NCBI GenBank assembly: GCA_030642005.1
Contig: DAOWOP010000059.1
Location: forward strand, 1-13,805
Direction: 5' to 3'
Origin: Planctomycetales bacterium
Lineage (GTDB): Bacteria > Planctomycetota > Phycisphaerae > SM23-33
DNA: 13,805 nt
The position numbers and the translations under genes were made by a program. Below, in pieces: positions 1-6,315 of the stretch (positions within the stretch are counted from its first letter, which is position 1; every line of letters starts with the position of its first letter). The notes under the pieces are model-generated. The model was not told the DNA's origin. It saw only the letters and a list, made by a program, of their open reading frames with translations, and searched no databases.

Positions 1-2
1 AA

Positions 3-122
3 CGGCTTGTGGAAAGTGGTAAGAGAAAGATCGTAGCACTTGTTGCCGCCATGCGGAAACTGCTGACGATCCTCAACACAATGTTGAAAAATAATCAGCC
101 GTGGAGAACAGAAATTGCTTGA
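3..122 (+). CDS. IS110-family transposase, C-terminal fragment (5' part outside window)
   Basis: Reading from base 3 gives 39 residues before a TGA stop at 120-122. They include the stretch ALVAAMRKLLTILNTMLKNN followed by QPW. This matches the C-terminal end typical of IS110/IS116/IS902 transposases (small basic residues, then an ALVA-MRKLL-ILN-ML pattern and a terminal PW), the region after the Transposase_20 domain. The family has an N-terminal DEDD RuvC-like domain and a C-terminal domain with a catalytic serine. Neither is visible because the gene enters from the left edge, so it is unknown whether the copy is intact. No frameshift or internal stop is seen in the visible part. The reading frame is open to the left edge. 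IS110 elements use RNA-guided recombination and lack conventional inverted repeats, so the end of the element cannot be read directly here. Confidence 0.82.
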   Translation, partial: RLVESGKRKIVALVAAMRKLLTILNTMLKNNQPWRTEIA

Positions 123-270
123 AAGTCAAGACAGTCGCTATCAACGACGACAAACGCCGACAGGTTCAATGTTCCATAAGTCGTTACTGCACAGGAAGGT
201 GTGCCATGATGAAACAAGTGGGTCCGGCTTGGTTCAATTCGGGGTAACGCTCTGGTGGCACAGGTTTGTA
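123..270. other. Putative right-end non-coding segment of the IS110 element
   Basis: No convincing gene lies here. The stretch directly follows the transposase stop. It contains a short inverted pair, TGTGCCA at 200-206 and TGGCACA at 256-262, and a direct repeat GGTTCAAT at 163-170 and 231-238. In IS1111-type members of IS110 the guide (bridge/seek) RNA is encoded downstream of the transposase, so the segment could include such an RNA. That is inference from position only. The TGTGCCA/TGGCACA pair could equally belong to an unrelated planctomycete repeat. The exact element boundary is not determinable from this window. Confidence 0.3.
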
Positions 271-428
271 ATACCGGGCGCACAAAGTTTATGCGTTTGC
301 ATTGAGAGCGTCTTACGAGCCGCGACTGTAAAGGAGCGGTCATTAAAACTTCCGCATCGGTCTGACCGCTCCTCACGGTCGCGGCTCGTTTATCGCCCGC
401 CAGCGCATTTACTTTGTGCGCCCAGTAT
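271..428. repeat. Nested large palindromic element (MITE/REP-like)
   Basis: The two sides of this 158-bp segment are near reverse complements. The left arm (271-342) and right arm (363-428) share an outer block containing GGGCGCACAAAGT and an inner block containing CGAGCCGCGAC plus GGAGCGGTCA. They differ mainly in a short stretch between the blocks and in a 20-bp loop at 343-362. As RNA it would form one long hairpin with an internal bulge. The inner GAGCCGCGAC...GGAGCGGTC sequence resembles repeats I associate with planctomycete intergenic regions. No coding capacity is evident. It may be a non-autonomous mobile element mobilised in trans, but no target duplication is obvious. Confidence 0.75.
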
Positions 429-437
429 AATAATATC

Positions 438-464
438 AAATCCTGTAATCCTGCTTTTGTTTTC
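438..464. repeat. Half copy of the palindromic repeat family also found at 6174-6275
   Basis: The 27 bases from AAATCCTGTAATCC to TTTTC match the right arm of the inverted repeat at 6247-6275 (AAATCCGGTAATCCCGCT...), with a few substitutions and a two-base length difference. The matching left arm is not evident nearby, so this looks like a truncated or decayed copy. It lies ten bases beyond the large palindrome, so the two may have been inserted next to each other or be parts of a composite element. Confidence 0.6.
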
Positions 465-611
465 AAGAACGGTCAGTTTGGGTAATTAACGAAAATCCAT
501 CGGCGTCGGTTTTGGAATTGTAAAAAACCCCGCCCCTCCACCGCGGCGGATGGGTTATATATGTTGCACCGGCGAACCGACGGTTTTGAACGAGTCCCAG
601 GCGTTTTCTTC
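465..611 (+). other. Leader region of the propeller operon; no gene seen
   Basis: This stretch separates the repeats from the first operon gene and probably holds its promoter and 5' leader. A weak imperfect hairpin can be drawn between AACCCCGCC (526-534) and GGCGGATGGGTT (545-556). It is not followed by a T-run, so I do not call it a terminator. An AT-rich TTATATAT at 555-562 could be a -10-like element, but no convincing -35 lies at the right distance. The promoter therefore remains unplaced. Confidence 0.3.
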
Positions 612-617
612 GGAGGA
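612..617 (+). promoter_or_regulatory. Ribosome binding site selecting the ATG at 627
   Basis: GGAGGA lies nine bases before the ATG at 627. The in-frame upstream ATG at 561 has no such motif and would add 22 residues ahead of a clear signal peptide. This site therefore decides the start. Confidence 0.75.
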
Positions 618-626
618 ACTCCGAAA

Positions 627-1937
627 ATGAAATTTTTCACATTGTCATACCGGCGCCTTTCGGCATCAGCGGCGATTGTCGCAGCGGCGGTTACACTTCT
701 GCTCCCGGCGGCGGATCGGGCCGCCGCTGCCGACTGGCCCAACTGGCGCGGGCCTAAGCACAACGGCGTCTCCGGCGAAAAAGGCTGGTTTGAGGCCTGG
801 CTGAAGGAGGAGCCTAAGGTGCTCTGGGAAAAAACGGTCGGGGCGGGTTACTCATCGGTGGCCGTCGTCGGCGGCCGCGTCTATACGATGGGTAATGACA
901 GCAGGAACGATACGGTCTGGTGCCTGAACGCCGATACGGGCAAAGAGGTATGGAAACATACCTATCCCTGCCGACAGGGTAGTTACAAAGGCCCGCGCGC
1001 CACTCCGACGGTCGCCGGCAAAAGCGTCTATACCATCAGTCGGGCCGGCCACGTATTCTGCCTCGACGCCGCGTCGGGCAAGGAACGCTGGAGGAAGAAA
1101 CTCAGCGCCGGGCTTCCGACGTGGGGTTTTGCCGGCTCGCCGTTGGTCGCGGGCAAACTGGTGATACTGAACGTCGGCGGCGCCGGCGTGGCGCTGGATA
1201 AAAAGACCGGAAATATCGTCTGGAAGAGCAGCGCTGGAAAGGCCGGTTACGCCACGCCTGTAACCTTCGAGTTGGACGGTCGAAAATGCGCAGCCATATT
1301 CAGCGGAACGCACCTGGAGATAGTGAACATCGCTTCCGGCGAAAGCGTCAGCCGGCACTATTGTAAGAACCAGCATCTCGTCAACGCCGCCGACCCGATT
1401 ATATCCGGCGATAAAGTTTTCATATCCTCCGGCTACGGCGTCGGCTGCACGCTGCTGAAAATCGGCGGTGGAAAACTTTCCGTCCTCTGGCGGAACAAGA
1501 AGATGGCCAACCAGTTCAGCAGTTGCGTCCTGTGGAAGGGACACCTTTATGGCTTCGACTGGTCAAATCGGTTCAAGTGTCTGGACTTCGCCACCAGCGA
1601 GGTCAAGTGGTCGCAGAAAGGCTTTGGCCGGCAAAGTTCACTCATGATCGCCGACGGGAAGATGGTCATTATGGAGCAGCGAGGAACGCTGGTCATCGCC
1701 GAGCCTTCGCCGAACGGATACAAAGAACTCGCTAAAAAGAAGGTTCTTTCGGGTACCTGCTGGACCGTCCCGGTCCTGGCCGACGGGCGGATTTACTGCC
1801 GGAGTTACCAGGGAAAACTCCTCTGCCTGAAGGTCGCCCCCAAGCCGTCGAGGGCAAAACTCCCGCCGGTCAAAAAAGCCCCTGAACCGACCGAGGCGAA
1901 CCCGGCCGCCGGGAAACTGCTGGAAACCGTCAAGTAA
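627..1937 (+). CDS. Exported PQQ-like beta-propeller repeat protein (BamB-like)
   Basis: A 436-residue protein with a signal peptide: basic Arg9-Arg10, a hydrophobic core at about 14-28, and probable cleavage in the Ala run at 32-35. The mature part starts DWPNWRGP (36-43), the W-P-x-[WF]-R-G opening typical of planctomycete PQQ-like propellers. Successive blades of about 40-50 residues carry the tryptophan-docking pattern V-x-x-G-x-V-Y...C-L-[ND]-A-x-[ST]-G-K-E-x-W, for example DADTG...VW and DAASGKERW. The C-terminus after the last blade is Pro/Lys/Glu-rich and probably disordered. The catalytic Ca/PQQ site of quinoprotein dehydrogenases was not recognised, so a scaffold or binding role is likelier than enzyme activity. 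ATG at 627 was chosen for its GGAGGA site and signal peptide. It is the first gene of a compact operon; the next gene starts ten bases after the stop. Substrate or partner unknown. Confidence 0.88.
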   Translation: MKFFTLSYRRLSASAAIVAAAVTLLLPAADRAAAADWPNWRGPKHNGVSGEKGWFEAWLKEEPKVLWEKTVGAGYSSVAVVGGRVYTMGNDSRNDTVWCLNADTGKEVWKHTYPCRQGSYKGPRATPTVAGKSVYTISRAGHVFCLDAASGKERWRKKLSAGLPTWGFAGSPLVAGKLVILNVGGAGVALDKKTGNIVWKSSAGKAGYATPVTFELDGRKCAAIFSGTHLEIVNIASGESVSRHYCKNQHLVNAADPIISGDKVFISSGYGVGCTLLKIGGGKLSVLWRNKKMANQFSSCVLWKGHLYGFDWSNRFKCLDFATSEVKWSQKGFGRQSSLMIADGKMVIMEQRGTLVIAEPSPNGYKELAKKKVLSGTCWTVPVLADGRIYCRSYQGKLLCLKVAPKPSRAKLPPVKKAPEPTEANPAAGKLLETVK

Positions 1938-1947
1938 GGAAGAAACA

Positions 1948-3312
1948 GTGAAAACAGCGCCGCTTTTTCTCGTATGTTCGCTCGTCGCCTTTGCCGCAGC
2001 GGCCGGGGCGGTGGGGTGGCGGACCGACGGGACGGGCAAATACCCCGCCGCCGCACCGCCGACGAAATGGTCGGCCGATACCAATGTCGTCTGGAAGACG
2101 CCGATGCCCGGCTGGAGCAACTCCACGCCGATAATCGTAGGCAATAAACTTTTCGTCTGCTCCGAACCGACAACGCTTCTGTGTGCCAACCTCGCCGACG
2201 GCAAAATCCTCTGGGCCAGGACGAACACCTACTTCGACATGCTGGATGCCGCCGGCGCCGCCAAGGCCAAAAGCGACAACACCAAGGCCGAAGTCATTGC
2301 CCGAAAAATCGCCCCGCTCGAACGCGAACGCCGCCAGGCGCGCCGGCAATCAAGAAAGACGCCCGACGACGCGGAACTGAAAAAAAAGATCGACCGCCTC
2401 GGCGGGCAGATTCGGGCGCTGAAAAACCAGATGAAGCCCTTTGCGAAATACCGCCTGCCGCAAGTCCATAAAACCAACGGATACTCCTCCAGTACACCCG
2501 TCAGCGACGGTAAGCACGTATATGTGCTCTTCGGTACGGGCGTGGCGGCGTGTTACGACCTCGCCGGCAATCGCAAGTGGATAAAACTGATAGAAAAGCC
2601 AACCCACGGGTACGGGCACAGCGCCTCGCCACTGCTTGTGGGCGACAAACTCCTTGTCCACGTAATTGACCTTTTCGCCCTGGATGTGAAAAGCGGAAGG
2701 GTTCTCTGGAAGGCCAAGTCAAGGCAGTGCTGGGGTTCGCTGGCCCGCGCCAGAGTCGGCGGCGCCGACGCGGTGATTACCTCCAGGGGCTGCGTCGTAG
2801 GCATCTCCGACGGGGAGGTTCTGACCAGTCGCCTGCCTAAATTGAGTTACAACACGCCGATTATCGACGGCAGCATGGCGTATTTTATCCAGGACCCCGC
2901 TGCTGCGGTGAAATTGCCCGAAAACGCAGGCGAAAAATTCAATCGCCGACCCCACTGGCAAACCAGGCTGAAGAAGGACCGCTACTACGCCTCGCCGGTG
3001 CTCAACAACGGACTCATTTACGCAATTACGCAAAAAAGCATCTTGAGTGTAATCGACGCCAAAGACGGCTCGGTCGTCTATACGAAGAACCTCCGTCTGG
3101 GCGGCGGAACTGTCTATCCCAGCATCACGCTGGCGGGAAATTACCTGTTTATCAGCAGCGACAACGGTACGACCGTCGTGATGAAGCCGGGACGGGAATA
3201 CGAAGAGGTAGCCAGGAATAAACTGGAAACGTTCCGCTCCTCGCCCGTATTTCGTGGCAAACGCCTGTACGTTCGCGGCTACAAGAATCTCTATTGCATA
3301 GGAAAGGAGTAA
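1948..3312 (+). CDS. Exported PQQ-like beta-propeller protein with a charged coiled-coil insertion
   Basis: 454 residues starting at a GTG. The AAGGA motif at 1936-1940 overlaps the stop of the preceding gene, implying translational coupling. Residues 1-21 form a signal peptide (AAAAGA just before the likely cleavage). The mature start GWRTDGTGKYP is a degenerate version of the W-x-x-x-G-x-G opening. Blades are recognisable through ADGKILW, NRKWIKL, KSGRVLW and KDGSVVY. After the first blade, residues about 100-168 form a Lys/Arg/Glu/Ala-rich stretch with heptad-like spacing (KAEVIARKIAPLERERRQAR, then KKKIDRLGGQIRALKNQ), predicted as a helical coiled coil projecting from the propeller. Such a helical insert is not expected in plain BamB and may be a docking arm. 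The C-terminal blade resembles the ends of the proteins at 627-1937 and 9635-11050 (E-x-A-R-x-K-L...L-Y-x-R), so these three look like paralogues. Function unknown. Confidence 0.87.
   Translation: MKTAPLFLVCSLVAFAAAAGAVGWRTDGTGKYPAAAPPTKWSADTNVVWKTPMPGWSNSTPIIVGNKLFVCSEPTTLLCANLADGKILWARTNTYFDMLDAAGAAKAKSDNTKAEVIARKIAPLERERRQARRQSRKTPDDAELKKKIDRLGGQIRALKNQMKPFAKYRLPQVHKTNGYSSSTPVSDGKHVYVLFGTGVAACYDLAGNRKWIKLIEKPTHGYGHSASPLLVGDKLLVHVIDLFALDVKSGRVLWKAKSRQCWGSLARARVGGADAVITSRGCVVGISDGEVLTSRLPKLSYNTPIIDGSMAYFIQDPAAAVKLPENAGEKFNRRPHWQTRLKKDRYYASPVLNNGLIYAITQKSILSVIDAKDGSVVYTKNLRLGGGTVYPSITLAGNYLFISSDNGTTVVMKPGREYEEVARNKLETFRSSPVFRGKRLYVRGYKNLYCIGKE
3303..3309 (+). promoter_or_regulatory. Ribosome binding site selecting the ATG at 3318
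   Basis: AAAGGAG lies eight bases before ATG 3318 and just before the TAA (3310-3312) of the upstream gene. It favours 3318 over the in-frame ATG at 3294, which lies inside the upstream gene and would add eight residues before the prepilin leader. Confidence 0.75.
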
Positions 3313-3317
3313 AACGG

Positions 3318-4076
3318 ATGTCGGTTTCTCGTCGCGGTTTCACACTCGTTGAATTACTGGTGGTGGTGGCGATTATCGCGCTGCTTGTGTCGATGCTTTT
3401 ACCGACGCTGTCGCGTGCGAAGGAACTGGCCTGTCATACGGTGTGCATAACGAACGTCGGCGGGCAGTTGCGTGCGATACACATGTACTCGGTGGAACAG
3501 AACGGTAAAATCCCCACCGGGCCTGAGTCCGACCTGCTGCTGGCGCCGCCGGGCTTTTGCCCGCGCATCTGCGACATCGCCACACACAGAATATGGATCG
3601 GCGACGTCCGAAAGACCTACGACGCACACGGCGCGCTGCTGGAAGGCTACCTCTCCCAGCCTAAAATGTTGTTCTGCCCCGGCGACAACTCCAACGAACC
3701 GTCCGGCGACCTGGTGAAGATTAAGGAGCAGTCCTCCGCCTCGGCCCATTGTTCGTACCTATACCGCCAACTCGACGGGCGGGCGCCAGGCTCCGAAAAC
3801 TCCAGCCGGTGCATCGACGATCTCGGCGCCAACGCGCAGGGCAACCGCGTTACCGCGTTGATTTTGGATATGAACAGCCGGATGCAGGTCCCGTATATGC
3901 CGTGGTACACCCGCGTCAACCACTACGCCAAGAAGGTCTCCGTAGGCTTCGCCGCCGGCCATGCCGCGATTTTCCCGAACACCAACGATGCAATGACGCT
4001 TCGACACGGCGACGAGCCGCAACTCTTCGGAAGAATGGATGAGATATTCGAGTACGCCGATTCGCTTATTCCGTGA
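3318..4076 (+). CDS. Type II secretion-like pseudopilin (prepilin-type N-terminal methylation domain)
   Basis: 252 residues. The N-terminus MSVSRRGFTLVELLVVVAII is a textbook class III signal: a short basic leader, prepilin-peptidase cleavage after Gly7, Phe8 as the new N-terminus, conserved Glu at mature position +5 (Glu12), then a hydrophobic helix to about residue 30. The following RAKELACHTVCITNVGGQLR and IHMYSVEQNGKIP segments, the FCPGD motif near residue 115, and the late VGFAAGHAAIFP match the large planctomycete family of DUF1559/H-X9-DG-type pseudopilins, although the canonical D-G-H is A-G-H here. These proteins insert in the inner membrane and project into the periplasm; most are orphans away from secretion operons. 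It sits six bases after one propeller gene and overlaps or abuts the next, so it is probably co-expressed with them. No secretion ATPase or prepilin peptidase is in view. Confidence 0.88.
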   Translation: MSVSRRGFTLVELLVVVAIIALLVSMLLPTLSRAKELACHTVCITNVGGQLRAIHMYSVEQNGKIPTGPESDLLLAPPGFCPRICDIATHRIWIGDVRKTYDAHGALLEGYLSQPKMLFCPGDNSNEPSGDLVKIKEQSSASAHCSYLYRQLDGRAPGSENSSRCIDDLGANAQGNRVTALILDMNSRMQVPYMPWYTRVNHYAKKVSVGFAAGHAAIFPNTNDAMTLRHGDEPQLFGRMDEIFEYADSLIP

Positions 4077-5350
4077 ATTACCAATTACGGATGTCAGTTA
4101 TGAAGTCTGTAGTAGTTGAAATTACCCTTGCGGTCGTTTTCGGCGTTGCGGCGTGGGCGATAGTGATGATGAGCGGTTCGGCCAGGCCGGACGCCGAGGC
4201 CCCAACTTCAGTTTCAGATGAAGGCCTCGCCGTTGTCGGTCCGTCGCCCGGCGGAAGTTTCGCACAGGCCGACGTCGCCGACGCCCGCTGGCCTGTCTTT
4301 CGCGGCGACCAGGCGCTGCGGGGCAAAGCCAAGGGCAGCCTCGGCGATTCACTCAAACTCATCTGGGTATTCCACACAGACGGGCCGGTAAAATCGTCGG
4401 TTGCCGTCGGCGGCGGGAGGGTATTCGTCGCTTCGGCCGACTCAAATGTCTATGCCGTCAGCCTGCTCGACGGGCGGAAACTCTGGTCGTTCGCCACCGA
4501 AGGGGCAATCGAAGCGCCGCCTCTGCTGGTGGGCGGGACGGTGGTGGTCGGTTCGACTGATTCGCACCTCTACGCCATCGACGCCGAGACAGGCCGGGAA
4601 AAATGGAAATACAAAGCCGGCGCTCAGATCATCGGTTCAGCCAACTGGGCGACGCCGGGCGAGGGAGCGAACACGTACATCCTCTTCGGCAGTTACGACG
4701 AAAGACTGCACTGCGTGGACGCCGCCTCGGGCCGGAACGTCTGGACGTATGAGACGAAGCATTTCATCAACGGCGCACCGGCCGTTGCCGACGGCAAAGC
4801 CGTCTTCGGCAACTGTAACGGAGTTATCCACGTCGTCAACATCGCCGACGGCGCATTGGCCCGCAGGATCGACGCCGGCGCTCCTGTCGTCGGCTCGCCG
4901 GCGGTAACGTCCCGGCGGATATATACAGGGCATCACGGCGGCGGCGTAATCTGTGCCGACCCCGCCGGCGGAAAAATCCTCTGGAGTTACACCGATATGG
5001 ACGGGCCGGTCCTTTCCTCGCCGGCGGTAACGGCAGACCGCATTGTAGTCGGTTCGCAGGACGAGCGTGTCCACTGCATCGACCGCAAAACCGGCGAGCG
5101 GGTCTGGGTCTTCAAAACCGGCGGCCACGTTGACAGTTCGCCGCTTGTCTGCGGCGATAAAGTCATTGTCGGCTCGGGCGACGGCAGGCTGTACATGCTG
5201 CGACTTTCCGACGGGGCGGAATTATGGTCTTATGAGATAGGCCGACCCATAACGGCCTCGCCCGCCGTCGCCGCCTCGGCGGTTATCGTCGGCTGCGAGG
5301 ATGGGGCGGTCTATGCCTTCGGACCGGGAAAAGAGAATGTTGAATATTGA
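4073..5350 (+). CDS. Membrane-anchored eight-repeat PQQ-like beta-propeller protein
   Basis: Up to 425 residues. The start is uncertain. GTG 4073 overlaps the previous stop (GTGA), while ATG 4091 and ATG 4100 are equally possible and none has a strong ribosome site. All leave a hydrophobic helix (about residues 14-35, MKSVVVEITLAVVFGVAAW onward) acting as an uncleaved anchor or signal, followed by a low-complexity linker and WPVFRGD (73-79). The rest is a very regular set of roughly 40-residue repeats of the form V-x-S-S-P-x-V-x-x-x-x-[VI]-x-V-G-S-x-D-x-x-[LV]-x-x-[IL]-D-x-x-T-G-x-x-x-W, about eight by eye. This is more regular than the other propellers here and closest to BamB-like folds. 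It probably faces the periplasm. The last residues ENVEY and the stop are encoded by the left arm of the inverted repeat at 5333-5465, so the native end was probably different. Confidence 0.87.
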   Translation: MNYQLRMSVMKSVVVEITLAVVFGVAAWAIVMMSGSARPDAEAPTSVSDEGLAVVGPSPGGSFAQADVADARWPVFRGDQALRGKAKGSLGDSLKLIWVFHTDGPVKSSVAVGGGRVFVASADSNVYAVSLLDGRKLWSFATEGAIEAPPLLVGGTVVVGSTDSHLYAIDAETGREKWKYKAGAQIIGSANWATPGEGANTYILFGSYDERLHCVDAASGRNVWTYETKHFINGAPAVADGKAVFGNCNGVIHVVNIADGALARRIDAGAPVVGSPAVTSRRIYTGHHGGGVICADPAGGKILWSYTDMDGPVLSSPAVTADRIVVGSQDERVHCIDRKTGERVWVFKTGGHVDSSPLVCGDKVIVGSGDGRLYMLRLSDGAELWSYEIGRPITASPAVAASAVIVGCEDGAVYAFGPGKENVEY

Positions 5351-5465
5351 ACGGAGAATTTTGAATGACGAAGTAAAAAAAACAACATCCCTCATAGGCG
5401 TTTTGTTTCTTTTTGTTTCTTTTACTTCGAAATTCAACATTCCCCGTTCATTATTCAATATTCTC
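5333..5465. repeat. 133-bp inverted-repeat element overlapping a gene end
   Basis: The arms at 5333-5378 and 5420-5465 are reverse complements at 40 of 46 positions (left arm begins GAGAATGTTGAATATTGAAC). They flank a 41-base loop rich in T and A. The element is strikingly AT-rich against its GC-rich surroundings. Its left arm runs into the upstream propeller gene and provides the last five sense codons and the TGA. Its right arm ends 21 bases before the ATPase start. As RNA it would fold into a long stable hairpin within the operon transcript. It may be a miniature mobile element or a REP-like sequence. Confidence 0.85.
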
Positions 5466-5486
5466 TGTAACAGATAAGGCGAAGCC

Positions 5487-6167
5487 ATGACGCAAACGCC
5501 GCCGCTTCTTGAACTGACTGACATATACAAGCACTACGAATCACCCGGCGCTGCGGCTCCGACGGAGGTTCTCAAGGGCCTGTCGCTTCGCGTCGATGCC
5601 GCCCAGGCTCTGGCCGTTGTCGGACCCAGCGGCTCCGGTAAGAGCACGCTGCTGAACATCATCGGCACTCTGGACAGGCCCACCGCCGGGCGTGTGATGC
5701 TGAACGGCCAGGACCTCCGGCAAAAGGACGAAAAAGCCCTGGCGGCCATCCGCAGCCGGCAGATCGGCTTTGTCTTTCAGTCCCACCATCTCCTGCCGCA
5801 GTGCACCGTTCTGGAAAACGTCCTTGTGCCGACCCTTGTGGCCGGCCAGGTCGGCTCCGCCGAGCGGGCCGAAAGACTGCTGGAGCGGGTCGGGCTTGAG
5901 CGACGGGCTTCCTATCGTCCGGGTCAACTCTCCGGCGGGGAGCGCCAGCGTGTCGCGGTCGTCCGCGCGCTTATCAACGCCCCGAAGTTGCTGCTGGCCG
6001 ACGAGCCGACCGGTTCGCTGGATGAGGCCGCCTCAAACAACCTCGCCGACCTGCTGGTCGAACTGAACCGCGACGAAAGCGCCGCGCTGATAGTCGTAAC
6101 ACACTCGATGGACCTGGCCCGGCGAATGGACCGAATGCTCGAACTGCACGACGGCGTACTGATTTAA
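5487..6167 (+). CDS. ABC transporter ATP-binding protein, LolD/MacB family
   Basis: 226 residues, the usual length for LolD-type ATPases. All nucleotide-binding motifs are present: Walker A GPSGSGKST (46-54), Q-loop Gln98 in FVFQSHHLLP, signature LSGGERQRV (148-156), Walker B LLLADEP (168-174) followed by TGSLD, and the H-loop His206 in VTHS. The LNIIGTLDRPTAG and FVFQ-x-H-x-LLP stretches are characteristic of the LolD/MacB/YknY group that pairs with FtsX-type permeases. These complexes act as mechanotransmitters moving lipoproteins, peptides or other substrates from the membrane or periplasm rather than pumping across the inner membrane. The FtsX-like permease gene lies downstream at 6316, separated only by a palindromic repeat, and is the obvious partner. 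ATG 5487 follows an AAGGCGA site at 5476-5482. Substrate cannot be read from the ATPase. LolD would be too specific a name. Confidence 0.95.
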   Translation: MTQTPPLLELTDIYKHYESPGAAAPTEVLKGLSLRVDAAQALAVVGPSGSGKSTLLNIIGTLDRPTAGRVMLNGQDLRQKDEKALAAIRSRQIGFVFQSHHLLPQCTVLENVLVPTLVAGQVGSAERAERLLERVGLERRASYRPGQLSGGERQRVAVVRALINAPKLLLADEPTGSLDEAASNNLADLLVELNRDESAALIVVTHSMDLARRMDRMLELHDGVLI

Positions 6168-6173
6168 TTACAA

Positions 6174-6275
6174 AAAACAAAGATAGCAGGATTATGGGGA
6201 TTACAGGATTACAGGGATTTTTTTATTGTTTTGTCCTGTAATCTCAAAATCCGGTAATCCCGCTATTGGTGTTTC
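6174..6275. repeat. Inverted-repeat element between ATPase and permease genes
   Basis: An imperfect inverted repeat of about 100 bases. The left arm, about 6174-6218 (AACAAAGATAGCAGGATTA...), pairs with the right arm, about 6231-6275 (...TAATCCCGCTATTGGTGTTTC), around a T-rich loop. Both arms carry internal GGATTACAGGATTA-type short repeats, so other pairings are possible. It starts seven bases after the ATPase stop and ends 24 bases before the permease ribosome site (AGGAAAG, 6299-6305). A half copy of the same family is at 438-464. It may dampen or protect mRNA between the two transporter genes; a rho-independent terminator is less likely given the co-functional downstream gene. Confidence 0.78.
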
Positions 6276-6315
6276 CGCTTCTACAAAAGTGTTGTTCAGG
6301 AAAGACTAACCGTAA

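Noticed and set aside
115..489. Plus-strand open frame of 124 codons in the repeat region
   Set aside because: It runs straight through the palindrome at 271-428, starts with TTG inside the transposase end, has no ribosome site and low-complexity, unrecognisable translation.
526..556. Possible terminator hairpin before the operon
   Set aside because: Pairing is imperfect and no T-run follows, so it does not meet the pattern of a rho-independent terminator.
561..626. Upstream ATG at 561 as start of the first propeller gene
   Set aside because: No ribosome site and it would bury the signal peptide; ATG 627 has GGAGGA nine bases upstream.
627..5350. PQQ-dependent dehydrogenase activity for the propeller proteins
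   Set aside because: I saw only short PQQ-like repeats of the BamB type; the larger dehydrogenase fold with its catalytic Asp/Glu and calcium site was not recognised.
5351..5486. CRISPR-like array in the AT-rich gap
   Set aside because: There are only two arms in inverted orientation and no regularly spaced direct repeats.
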